This document shows, one piece after another, positions 43,776 to 51,475 of a stretch of 64,000 nucleotides of DNA (within the stretch, counting starts at the first letter, position 1; each line of letters begins with the position of its first letter). Source of the DNA: Pedobacter psychrotolerans (GTDB lineage: Bacteria; Bacteroidota; Bacteroidia; Sphingobacteriales; Sphingobacteriaceae); assembly GCF_004340665.1 (NCBI RefSeq), contig NZ_SLWO01000006.1:62001-126000 (forward strand), written 5' to 3'. The notes beneath the pieces were generated by a model. It ran no database searches. It was not told the DNA's origin and worked only from the letters and a program-made list of their open reading frames with translations. Both the position numbers and the translations under genes were made by a program.

Positions 43776-43805
43776 CAAATTTAACAGATTAAATTCATAA
43801 TCAAG
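43776..43805 (-). promoter_or_regulatory. Promoter of the HipA-like/DUF3037 operon
   Basis: On the minus strand TAAATTTG (43776-43783) matches TAnnTTTG, with CTTG (43802-43805) 18 bases upstream as a -33-like element. The start codon at 43726 lies about 45 bases after the predicted transcription start. Confidence 0.55.
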
Positions 43806-43829
43806 CTAAACTATGCCTACCTCCAGGCA

Positions 43830-44018
43830 TTAATCATGTCCCAAATAAGCGATTCCGGCTGGCGTTATTGTAGCAGCCCATTGCACCGAATCTCTATCAA
43901 TGGTAATTAAACCCATGCTTTCCAATTCTTCATAATCATCTTCTCTGCCACCTAATACTGAAGAACTCACTTGTTGATTAATCACCTCAAGAAGTGCAAT
44001 AATTTCTGATCTATCCAT
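43830..44018 (-). CDS. Small protein of unknown function
   Basis: A 62-residue soluble protein (MDRSEIIALLEVINQQVSS), ending ITPAGIAYLGHD, a pattern like the tail of a winged helix. ATG 44018. Right after its stop an inverted repeat (atgcct/aggcat, 43813-43830) may act as a weak terminator before the HipA-like operon. I recognise no family. Confidence 0.6.
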   Translation of the reverse strand: MDRSEIIALLEVINQQVSSSVLGGREDDYEELESMGLITIDRDSVQWAATITPAGIAYLGHD

Positions 44019-44124
44019 AACATTTTAAATTGAATACCTAACTAACAGCTCACCTTTCAAAATGTTTAAACGCATGTAAACATTTACCTGGATTTAAGGT
44101 TACTATAAACAAATCTACTTTTTT

Positions 44125-44514
44125 ATGGAGCTACCTATTTATTATCTTTTCGTATTGGCCATACCAGTGGCTTGCATTGCCTGGACAGTTACTAAAGAGG
44201 AAATTTTTAAGGAAGCGAGATTGTTTTGTGTTGATCGATCTAAAAACTGCCAGCGCTTAATTAAAAGAAAGTTCTTTTACGTTTTTACCTGCGAATATTG
44301 CTTTAGCCATTACGTTACCATTTTAATCCTGCTTATTACCAGGTATACCCTAATTTATCCTGACTGGCGAGGCTATATTATTTCATTTTTCTCTATAGTA
44401 TGGATTGCCAATATTTATATGAGTTTGTATAATATTATCAGGATCGATCTGAAGAAAGAAAAAATAAGGGTAGCAAAAGAAGAATCTGAGCTACATGCAG
44501 ATGAAGAAAAATAA
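44125..44514 (+). CDS. Small membrane protein of unknown function
   Basis: A 129-residue protein with three hydrophobic segments (about 4-20, 58-75 and 84-103). Between the first two lies a cytoplasmic or outside loop with CEYC near residue 56. The C-terminal 25 residues are charged (DLKKEKIRVAKEESEL). It faces the opposite way from the 62-residue gene, and the KTSC gene follows 31 bases later on the same strand. No family recognised. Confidence 0.65.
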   Translation: MELPIYYLFVLAIPVACIAWTVTKEEIFKEARLFCVDRSKNCQRLIKRKFFYVFTCEYCFSHYVTILILLITRYTLIYPDWRGYIISFFSIVWIANIYMSLYNIIRIDLKKEKIRVAKEESELHADEEK

Positions 44515-44545
44515 GCGTATTTGATTTTATTATGCAATAGATTTT

Positions 44546-44740
44546 ATGCCTTCGTCTGTCATTAAAAGTTTTAGCTATCACGCCGAATCAAAAATATTAA
44601 CCATTGTATTTGTTAGCGGATACATCTATCATTATAAAAATGTGCCGCAAACGGTGTTCAATTCCTTTAAATCTGCAACTTCAAAGGGCAGATATTTTAA
44701 TGAGAGAATTAAAAATAAATTCAGGTTTAAAAAACTGTAA
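44546..44740 (+). CDS. KTSC-domain protein
   Basis: A 64-residue protein of the KTSC family. The conserved strands SSVIKSFSYHAESKILTIVF, YIYHYKNVPQTVFNSF and SKGRYFNERIKNKF all match, with the Lys-Ser-X-X-Lys region near 44-50 slightly changed. KTSC proteins are small, often near phage-like or nucleic-acid genes; function unknown. The ATG lies 31 bases after the small membrane protein gene. Confidence 0.85.
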   Translation: MPSSVIKSFSYHAESKILTIVFVSGYIYHYKNVPQTVFNSFKSATSKGRYFNERIKNKFRFKKL

Positions 44741-44966
44741 CATGGTTAATTTATCCTTTTTAATGATATTAAATTGTTAACAGAATAATTTTTTAAAAAT
44801 TATAAAGTCTTCGTTTGAAAATCAAAATACTGAAAGACAGCATCTTATGAAACCACCCTAATTCAGCCTTTCTTGTTATATAATCTAAATGTAAAATACA
44901 TATTAAGTAATTTGGAAGTATCAATAATCTTACCTTATATTTGCTGCCGAGAGCGTTAATTTAGAT

Positions 44967-45000
44967 ACGGGTATATGGCTTAGGCTGTATGCCCGTTTTT
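44967..45000 (+). terminator. Hairpin with T run before the idi stop codon
   Basis: Arms acgggtata and tatgcccgt (one G-U/bulge) with a loop of about 11 bases, followed by ttttta. In the plus direction it is terminator-like for the KTSC transcript; on the minus strand it lies directly after the idi stop. Confidence 0.55.
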
Positions 45001-45004
45001 AGTT

Positions 45005-45523
45005 TTAATAGGATTGATAATGCTCGATTACCTTATCCAGGCAGATTCTAAGCCATGGTGTATAATCATCAGGATTACGTTGTAATTCTTCCTTTAATGA
45101 AGGTAAACTCAGATATTTAAAGTTCTCTACCTCTTCCCTATTTAATATGGGAAGAAGATCTGATTTTCCAAAAAATACGTGATCAAACTCATGTTCTATT
45201 AATCCATTATCAAACGCTGCCCGGTAAGTAAAATTAAACGCATAACTTAAATCGGTCTTCATTCCCATTTCTTCCATCAACCGGCGATTGGCGGCCTCCA
45301 GGTTATTTTCTCCGGGTTTAGGATGACTACAGCAGGTATTTGTCCATAAGCCACCGGAGTGATATTTATTTATCGCACGCTGTTGTAACAATAACTCATC
45401 TTTTGAATTAAAGATAAATATAGAAAAGGCTCGATGAAGTATGCCCTTTTGATGTGCTTCTAATTTTTCCATGTAACCTACTGGAAAATCATTTACGTCG
45501 ACTAGAATTACTTGGTCTTCCAT
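45005..45523 (-). CDS. idi: Isopentenyl-diphosphate delta-isomerase, type 1
   Basis: Interconverts isopentenyl and dimethylallyl diphosphate. The 172-residue protein has a Nudix-type fold with the catalytic Cys in NTCCSHP (near 67) and Glu in EHEFDHVF (near 115); HRAFSIFIF and LEAANRRLMEEMG carry metal ligands. It lies 6 bases after the phytoene synthase gene and is therefore in the same operon, supplying precursors for carotenoids. Confidence 0.95.
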   Translation of the reverse strand: MEDQVILVDVNDFPVGYMEKLEAHQKGILHRAFSIFIFNSKDELLLQQRAINKYHSGGLWTNTCCSHPKPGENNLEAANRRLMEEMGMKTDLSYAFNFTYRAAFDNGLIEHEFDHVFFGKSDLLPILNREEVENFKYLSLPSLKEELQRNPDDYTPWLRICLDKVIEHYQSY

Positions 45524-45529
45524 TCAGCC

Positions 45530-46366
45530 TTAAATCACATTTAATTTGTGTCTGATAATGGAATCGAACATTAAACCAATTTTCAGGTGATTTGAAATTC
45601 TGATTCTTTCCATCATTATTCTTTCCGCACTTAAACCCTTAATTTTAGAAAATAACTTTTTATAATAGATGTAAGACAAATAGACACCATTTCTAGAACT
45701 CATCGGTAGCATCTTAATGCCGATAAGTGCTTCAGCAAATTCATCCTCAATTTCATTCTCAATGGCTTTCTTATCTACATCACAGAATACTTTCAGATTT
45801 ACATTTGGAAAATAACATCGGTTAAGGCTTTGGTAATCTGCTTTGATATCCCGTAAGAAGTTTATCTTTTGAAAGGCAGAGCCTAATTTCATCGCGTATG
45901 GTTTTAAACGCTGATATTCTGATTCATCACCACTGGTAAAAACCTTTAGGCACATTAATCCGACAACTTCTGCAGAACCCAAAATATATTCTCCATATAA
46001 TTCGGGCGTATATGTCTTTTCCAGGAGATCCATTTCCATGCTATTTAAGAAAAGAGAAATCAGCTCATGATCAATTTGATATTGATTAACAACTTTCTGA
46101 AAGGAATTTAAAATGGGATTTAAACTAATTCCTAAATCAATGGCTTCAAAAGTATCCTGTTTAAATTTATCCAACAGATATTTCTTATCGTATTCATGAA
46201 AACTATCAACAATTTCATCAGCCAAACGCACAAAACCATAAATCGAATAAATAGGCTGACGCAATTCTTTCCCTAAGAAATAAATACCTAAAGAAAAGCT
46301 CGTACTGTAACGTTGAGTAGTGAGCTTACTAAAGTCTGCAGATAGCTGATCAAATATTTGTTTCAT
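45530..46366 (-). CDS. crtB: Phytoene synthase (squalene/phytoene synthase family)
   Basis: Condenses two geranylgeranyl diphosphates to phytoene. From ATG 46366 (MKQIFDQLSADF) it has 278 residues. The first aspartate motif is RLADEIVDS (about 47-55) and the second is FLRDIKADYQ (about 168-177); both are needed to bind magnesium diphosphate. TTQRYSTSFSLGIYFL precedes the first, as usual in CrtB. A GTG start at 46420 would add 18 residues without family support. No desaturase crtI is next to it in this window; only idi follows. Confidence 0.92.
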   Translation of the reverse strand: MKQIFDQLSADFSKLTTQRYSTSFSLGIYFLGKELRQPIYSIYGFVRLADEIVDSFHEYDKKYLLDKFKQDTFEAIDLGISLNPILNSFQKVVNQYQIDHELISLFLNSMEMDLLEKTYTPELYGEYILGSAEVVGLMCLKVFTSGDESEYQRLKPYAMKLGSAFQKINFLRDIKADYQSLNRCYFPNVNLKVFCDVDKKAIENEIEDEFAEALIGIKMLPMSSRNGVYLSYIYYKKLFSKIKGLSAERIMMERIRISNHLKIGLMFDSIIRHKLNVI

Positions 46367-46794
46367 GTGGTAGCGTTGGGATTTTGGATGATATTTTAAA
46401 CCCACCAAATAATTTAACACAATTGATGTGGGCGATGTTTTTAAATTTTGAGATAACGTAATTATACTTGATTAGATAAATTTTATAGATGAGCAGACTT
46501 TTAGCAAATTGATTATATATGATATAGTGACATGACTCATTTTTGTTTAAATATATTCAATAAAATTAAAACTGAAAAGAAAATGAAGCTTTGAAAATGT
46601 TTTAAGCACTGTATAAAGAAAGATTTGCAGATAAAGTTGCTCTTTATCAATAAGAAAGGAAAATGTTAATGAAAAAAAATAAATTCAATCAAAATTGAAT
46701 TGCAAAACTAAATATTTTCATTTAAAACTTATAGGAATGCCAAAACATGATTTACGATTTAAAATAAAAACAGTGAAATATGCAGAATGATTAA
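46367..46794. other. Intergenic region, AT-rich, nothing recognised
   Basis: About 430 bases upstream of crtB and downstream of a small gene. No coding frame, repeat or structured RNA could be recognised. It must contain the crtB promoter, but no clear TAnnTTTG on the minus strand was found. Confidence 0.4.
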
Positions 46795-47061
46795 TTATAA
46801 GATGGATTCAGTGAGTAATACGCCACGTTCGCCATTTCCTGTTTCTACGGCATGAATGTTTTTGTAACACTTTCCAAAAAAATCATAACCATGCTCTATC
46901 ATATTGATTGACACACTATTGATGGGATAATTCATATTGGTTTGCATACAAAGTAAGCTTCCATTGGCCAGCAGAAGGAAATCGAAGTCATACCCGTGTT
47001 CCTGAAGTTCGATCACCTTATTGGTGATGGAAACACTTAAACGATCAATTTTATTTTTCAT
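46795..47061 (-). CDS. Small hypothetical protein
   Basis: An 88-residue protein from ATG 47061 (MKNKIDRLSVSITNKVIELQ). It contains two similar halves with EHGYDFDF and EHGYDFFGKCY, an internal repeat of HGYDF. No signal peptide or known domain. It is probably soluble. It is transcribed alone, between two long AT-rich gaps. Confidence 0.6.
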   Translation of the reverse strand: MKNKIDRLSVSITNKVIELQEHGYDFDFLLLANGSLLCMQTNMNYPINSVSINMIEHGYDFFGKCYKNIHAVETGNGERGVLLTESIL

Positions 47062-47453
47062 GGGATGATGTTTAGATTTTATAGTCGTAGACGATAACAA
47101 TTCATACTTTGATAAATACTATTTTAAGGATAAAATATTGAAATACAATATTTTAAATATAATCATTTTATTCATTTGTTATTTATTTTACTAATCATAT
47201 TTAATATTAAATTCATTCATTTCTTTATTGATAAAATCTGAATATACTGCAATCTAGATGATCTTATTTTGATGATAGGAAAAATCCCATTTCATGTGGA
47301 ATGGCGTAAATAAAGAGCTTGTATTTCTTTTATGAAATAAGATCTTTAAAAAAATTAAACTATAGCACTTATTATTTTTGCCTTCTGGTTAAAACTTTCC
47401 TGTAGTAAATTTGTATTAGGATAGTCCACTAAATTATTAATTGAATATCTATT
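47062..47453. other. AT-rich intergenic region with a promoter element
   Basis: About 390 bases, strongly AT-rich. TAAATTTG at 47406-47413 matches the -7 consensus, 41 bases before the response regulator start, with a TTCTG (47383-47387) in the -33 area. No gene or repeat is seen in the remainder. Confidence 0.5.
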
Positions 47454-47816
47454 TTGAAAAGAATTTTAGTTGTAGATGATGATCCTGATATCTTAGAAGT
47501 CTTTCAACTTGCGCTAGAAGCCCAAAAATATAATGTTTATCCGCTGTTATCACCCAGATTTATTTTTAAGACGATTAAAGATTATCAGCCAGATCTGATT
47601 ATTTTAGATATTATGCTAAATGGAATGGATGGCCGGGCAGTTTTTAAAGAGCTTCGTTCAAATAGTGAAACGGAGAACATACCGGTTATCTTGGCATCTG
47701 CCCGTTATAATGAGAATTATATTGCATCGCAGCAATTTCATCCTGATGATTACTTAGAAAAACCATTTAACATGACTGATTTATTGCAAAAAGTAAATAA
47801 ACTAACTAACAACTAA
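47454..47816 (+). CDS. Single-domain response regulator
   Basis: A 120-residue receiver starting at TTG 47454. Acidic pair in VVDDDPD (Asp8-Asp10), phospho-acceptor Asp in IILDIMLNGMDG (near 53), Ala/Ser in LASARY and Lys in LEKPFN (near 105). No output domain. The outer-membrane protein gene starts 10 bases downstream, so the two are in one transcript. No kinase is adjacent. Distinct from the receiver at 40069 in sequence. Confidence 0.92.
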   Translation: MKRILVVDDDPDILEVFQLALEAQKYNVYPLLSPRFIFKTIKDYQPDLIILDIMLNGMDGRAVFKELRSNSETENIPVILASARYNENYIASQQFHPDDYLEKPFNMTDLLQKVNKLTNN

Positions 47817-47825
47817 TATACGTAT

Positions 47826-48455
47826 ATGAAAATCAGATTTTTAACTCCGATCATATTGCTATGTACCGCATTATCTATAAATGCAAGTGCACAAACCAGT
47901 CGACCAGATAAGCTTTACAGCATGAGTGGTGTTGGCTTTGCTTTTCCAATGGGACAAACATCAGATTACTTTAAACCTAAATTTTCAACCTCATTGGGTA
48001 TTAATTTAGGTTTAGGTGATAGTGGCTTGTTTCTCTATCCAAAAGTGAGTTTGCATGCATTTACTTTTAATCAAATTACGCCTGATCCGGGTTTTGCATA
48101 TACTATACAAAAAGGCAGATCGACTACTTATTTATTGAACGTAGCCCTTGGTTATCGTAAAATTGTAAATAAATGGGCATTTTATGGCTTTGCTGGTGCA
48201 GGAGGTGGATTTATCTTAACGCCTCAGGCAGGTGTTAATGCGAGTACCTTACAAGTAAATATGGATAACAAATCCAATAGTTTGGGGATTGCCGAAGGTG
48301 GAGGTGGAATTGAATATAACATTGGAGGAGCTAACTTATTTATTGAAGCTAGCTATATGTATGGATTCAAAAAAATTCAGGATAGAACTTTTAACACTGT
48401 TCCAATCTCAATTGGTATTAAGCCAAACCTGAGCAAATTATTAAGGAAACTTTAA
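47826..48455 (+). CDS. Outer-membrane beta-barrel protein, unknown function
   Basis: A 209-residue exported protein with signal peptide ending NASAQ. The body has alternating amphipathic strands and Gly turns (STSLGINLGLGDSGLFLYPKVSLHAF, WAFYGFAGAGGGFIL, NLFIEASYMYGFKK) and ends near ISIGIKPNL, as expected of a small eight-strand barrel. Function unknown. It is probably co-transcribed with the receiver upstream and is followed by a strong terminator. Confidence 0.8.
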   Translation: MKIRFLTPIILLCTALSINASAQTSRPDKLYSMSGVGFAFPMGQTSDYFKPKFSTSLGINLGLGDSGLFLYPKVSLHAFTFNQITPDPGFAYTIQKGRSTTYLLNVALGYRKIVNKWAFYGFAGAGGGFILTPQAGVNASTLQVNMDNKSNSLGIAEGGGGIEYNIGGANLFIEASYMYGFKKIQDRTFNTVPISIGIKPNLSKLLRKL

Positions 48456-48474
48456 AAGTTTATACATCGTATTT

Positions 48475-48507
48475 AAGCGACTACCCTTTTAGGCAGTCGC
48501 TTTTTTT
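48475..48507 (+). terminator. Rho-independent terminator
   Basis: Arms aagcgactacc and ggcagtcgctt with a short loop (one mismatch) and a run of seven T. It is 19 bases after the outer-membrane protein stop. Confidence 0.88.
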
Positions 48508-48528
48508 GTTTAAGAAATATCTAAATCG

Positions 48529-48559
48529 TTGTAATACTAATTATTTTAGCATAAATTTG
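48529..48559 (+). promoter_or_regulatory. Promoter of the exonuclease/GIY-YIG gene
   Basis: TAAATTTG (48552-48559) is an exact -7 element. TTG at 48529-48531 lies 20 bases upstream in the -33 position. The ATG at 48576 follows 16 bases later. Confidence 0.6.
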
Positions 48560-48575
48560 TATTTCAATTAAACCT

Positions 48576-49949
48576 ATGTTATACGCAGTTGTAGATATTG
48601 AAACCACTGGTGGCCACGCGTCAGCAAATGGTATTACTGAAGTTGCCATCAATATTCATGATGGTAATCAAGTGGTAGAGTCATTTAGCACCCTTATCAA
48701 CCCTAGTATACCTATTCCAGACTATATTACAGCGCTTACTGGAATTGATGACAGTATGTTGGTTGATGCACCTACTTTTGGTGATGTAGCGCTGCAAATT
48801 TATCAACTTTTGCATGATAAGGTTTTTGTGGCCCATAATGTAAACTTCGATTATTCATTTCTCAAACATCATTTAGATCAGGCAGGTTTTGATCTTCAAT
48901 GTAGAAAATTGTGTACGGTAAGATTAAGCCGAAAATTAATTCCAGGCAAATCATCCTATAGCTTGGGTAAATTATGTAGCAGTTTAAATATTCCAATTCA
49001 AAATCGTCACCGTGCAGCCGGCGATGCCGATGCTACCAGTATTCTTTTTAATCTGCTTTTAGAACATGATTTGGAAGGTGTTATTGCAGAAATGCTTAAA
49101 AAGACCTCTAAGGAACAAGTTTTACCACCAAATCTGAATAAGGAATCTTTTTTACGATTACCCAACCAACCTGGAGTTTATTATTTTAAAGATGCCAAAG
49201 GAAAAATTGTTTATGTGGGTAAGGCTAAAGATTTAAAAAAACGGGTTGCCAGTCATTTCACAGGTAACAAAGCCAATAAACAGCGTCAGGATTTCTTAAA
49301 AAATATTCATCATATTGATTATGTACTTTGCGGTACTGAGTTAATGGCTTTAATACTGGAGGCTAATGAAATTAAACGCCTTTGGCCAGAAAATAACAGG
49401 GCGATGAAACGCTATGAACATAAATATGACTTATGTATTTTCGAAGATCAAAATGGGTACCTGCGCCTTGGAATTGATAAACATAGAACCAACAACAAAG
49501 CCATTCAAAGTTTTAATAGCTTGCTGGAAGGATATAATTTTTTAAATCTGCTTATAGATAAATATCAACTTTGCAATAAACTTTGTTATTTACAGAAAAC
49601 GGCTACACGTTGTAAAGCCCATGAAAATGGCCAATGTTTTGGTGCCTGCAGCAGTATTGAAACTGTGTCTGTTTATAATAAAAAATTGAATGCCGCAATA
49701 GATGATATTCTACACACTCAACCGAGCTTTGCATTGGTTGATGAAGGTAGAGAGGCTGATGAAATAAGTTGCCTACTGATTGAGAAAGGTAAATTCTATG
49801 GCATGGGCTACTTTACTAATAAGAATTTCCTTTCAGATGGTATAGCTCCGCTTAAAAATGACCTGGCTGTTTATCAATCAAACAGTTACATTCTAAATTT
49901 AATATTGAACCACGCCGAGCAATATCCTCAAAAGTTATTTCAACTCTAA
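48576..49949 (+). CDS. DnaQ-type 3'-5' exonuclease fused to a UvrC-like GIY-YIG domain
   Basis: A 457-residue two-domain protein. Residues 1-165 are a DEDDh exonuclease: DIETTG (Asp7, Glu9), AHNVNFDYSF (Asp92), and HRAAGDADAT (His144, Asp149). Residues 195-275 form a GIY-YIG nuclease: GVYYFKDAKGKIVYVGKAKDLKKRV, with the later Glu in ILEANEIKRLWP. The rest has a Cys cluster (CNKLCYLQKTATRC) resembling the region after GIY-YIG in UvrC. It lacks UvrC's second nuclease and helix-hairpin-helix. Cho-like repair function is an inference. Confidence 0.92.
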   Translation: MLYAVVDIETTGGHASANGITEVAINIHDGNQVVESFSTLINPSIPIPDYITALTGIDDSMLVDAPTFGDVALQIYQLLHDKVFVAHNVNFDYSFLKHHLDQAGFDLQCRKLCTVRLSRKLIPGKSSYSLGKLCSSLNIPIQNRHRAAGDADATSILFNLLLEHDLEGVIAEMLKKTSKEQVLPPNLNKESFLRLPNQPGVYYFKDAKGKIVYVGKAKDLKKRVASHFTGNKANKQRQDFLKNIHHIDYVLCGTELMALILEANEIKRLWPENNRAMKRYEHKYDLCIFEDQNGYLRLGIDKHRTNNKAIQSFNSLLEGYNFLNLLIDKYQLCNKLCYLQKTATRCKAHENGQCFGACSSIETVSVYNKKLNAAIDDILHTQPSFALVDEGREADEISCLLIEKGKFYGMGYFTNKNFLSDGIAPLKNDLAVYQSNSYILNLILNHAEQYPQKLFQL

Positions 49950-49966
49950 TTCATATATCCCTTATG

Positions 49967-50004
49967 ATGTGATTTCATTTGTAATAGTGCAACCGAAATC
50001 ACAT
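49967..50004. other. Inverted repeat after the exonuclease/GIY-YIG gene
   Basis: Perfect 10-bp arms atgtgatttc and gaaatcacat with an 18-base loop, 18 bases after the stop codon. There is no T run, so it is a poor terminator; a regulator site or mRNA 3' stem is possible. Confidence 0.4.
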
Positions 50005-50127
50005 AAAACAAGATTTTACAGCTATACCCGAATTTTATATTTCGAAAAACCATCAAAATTGATGTAAGTTTGTTAATTCAAAACGCTTATATTATTCTAT
50101 CAAAAGATTAATTTTAAAACTAATATT

Positions 50128-50478
50128 ATGACTCCAGATTCTTTTAGAGATCTTACCCTATCATTTGAAAATGTTGCTGAAGCACCTAACGCAAATAAAA
50201 ACTCTTTTAAAGTTGATGATAAAATTTTCATTACTATTGATAATTTAAATTTAAAGGCCGTTTTTAGATTAACACCTAAAGATCAAAATAAATTTTCTGA
50301 TTTAGATCCTTCTGCAATTTATCCTGCACAAGCAGGTTGGGGAAAGCAAGGATGGACTATTTTTGAGATCAAATTTATTGAACCTGAAACCTTAAAGGAT
50401 GCGATAACCAAATCGTATTGTACGGTAGCGCCAGAAGAGTTGGCTAAAAAATACCTGAAGAAAACGACTAAAAAATAA
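50128..50478 (+). CDS. MmcQ/YjbR-family protein
   Basis: A 116-residue protein of the YjbR (CyaY-like fold) family, thought to bind DNA. FRDLTLSFENVAEAPNANKNSFKVDDKIFITI and the end AYPAQAGWGKQGWTIFEIKF follow the family. Residues near the end are Lys-rich (KKYLKKTTKK). Function not established. The VOC gene follows 80 bases later. Confidence 0.85.
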   Translation: MTPDSFRDLTLSFENVAEAPNANKNSFKVDDKIFITIDNLNLKAVFRLTPKDQNKFSDLDPSAIYPAQAGWGKQGWTIFEIKFIEPETLKDAITKSYCTVAPEELAKKYLKKTTKK

Positions 50479-50557
50479 ATGTAAGTCTTGCTTGCTTTGA
50501 TTAGTTACCAGGCAAGCATTTTTACTTACACCATTTAAAATAGAATTACCACACATT

Positions 50558-50974
50558 ATGACAAGATCAATCTGGATTAATTTACCTGTTAAAGATGTAA
50601 GTAAATCAAAAGCATTTTTTACACACATCGGATTTACGCCTAATACAAATTATGGTGCTGGTGATGATTCGGCATCCTTTCTTGTTGGAGATGATAAATT
50701 GGTGATCATGCTTTTCCAAAAATCTATTTTTGAAGGTTTTGCAGGTGTGGATCTTCCGGAGCAATTAACCGGCTCAGAAGTTTTATTTTCAATTGATGCG
50801 GAAAGTCCTGAAGAGGTTGACGAAATCTCCAAAAAAGTAATCGAAGCAGGAGGAATACTTTATGGCGAACCTGGCTATAAAGATGGTTGGATGTATGGCT
50901 GCGGTTTTATTGATTTGGATGGGCAACGCTGGAATATTCTTTATATGGATACAAGCAAAATGCCATTGGGTTAA
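50558..50974 (+). CDS. VOC-family (glyoxalase/bleomycin resistance-like) protein
   Basis: A 138-residue protein made of two beta-alpha-beta-beta-beta modules: IWINLPVKDVSKSKAFFTHIGF at the start and GCGFIDLDGQRWNILYMD at the end. VOC proteins bind a metal and act on small molecules, or bind drugs. Metal ligands are not clearly conserved, and the substrate is unknown. It lies downstream of the YjbR gene in the same direction. Confidence 0.88.
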   Translation: MTRSIWINLPVKDVSKSKAFFTHIGFTPNTNYGAGDDSASFLVGDDKLVIMLFQKSIFEGFAGVDLPEQLTGSEVLFSIDAESPEEVDEISKKVIEAGGILYGEPGYKDGWMYGCGFIDLDGQRWNILYMDTSKMPLG

Positions 50975-51025
50975 ATAATGGAGGAATTAAATTTCTCCTA
51001 TTTTAATATTCATTTTTAAAAGCAT

Positions 51026-51475
51026 TTAAATTTTAGCAAACTGATCTTTTAACATCTGAGCCACTACCTGATCTGTTTTAAAAGCGATATCTTCAACTAC
51101 GAGATCGTTAATAGCAACCCACCGAAATGCCTGTAGTATTTCACCTTCTGAATCAAAATCAAAAATTTTAGTTTTAAAGGTCAATTGCAGTGGTGCTTTT
51201 TCTTTTACGAGATAATAGATACTAATCAGCTGACTGTCATTAAAAGAAGATTTCTCAAAAAAGTCTGTAGTGTAAAAGTGCTTTATAATATCAATTTCTG
51301 CGTTGCACTCTTCCATAAATTCACGCTTAAGGCCATCTAATAAACCTTCTCCTAATTCCAAGCCACCACCAGGAAATTTACTAAAACGCACACCATACTC
51401 CTCTTCATCACTCACTAAAACTTCGTTATTCTGGTTAATGATTAAACCGTATACCCTGACATTAAAGTAACTCAT
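51026..51475 (-). CDS. Nudix hydrolase
   Basis: A 149-residue protein from ATG 51475 (MSYFNVRVYGLI). The Nudix box is GGLELGEGLLDGLKREFMEEC, with Glu residues for magnesium, near residue 40-60. It hydrolyses a nucleoside diphosphate linked to another moiety; the substrate is unknown. The longer GTG start at 51547 would lie deep inside the CDF gene. It overlaps the end of the CDF gene by 14 bases, so translation may be coupled. Confidence 0.88.
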   Translation of the reverse strand: MSYFNVRVYGLIINQNNEVLVSDEEEYGVRFSKFPGGGLELGEGLLDGLKREFMEECNAEIDIIKHFYTTDFFEKSSFNDSQLISIYYLVKEKAPLQLTFKTKIFDFDSEGEILQAFRWVAINDLVVEDIAFKTDQVVAQMLKDQFAKI

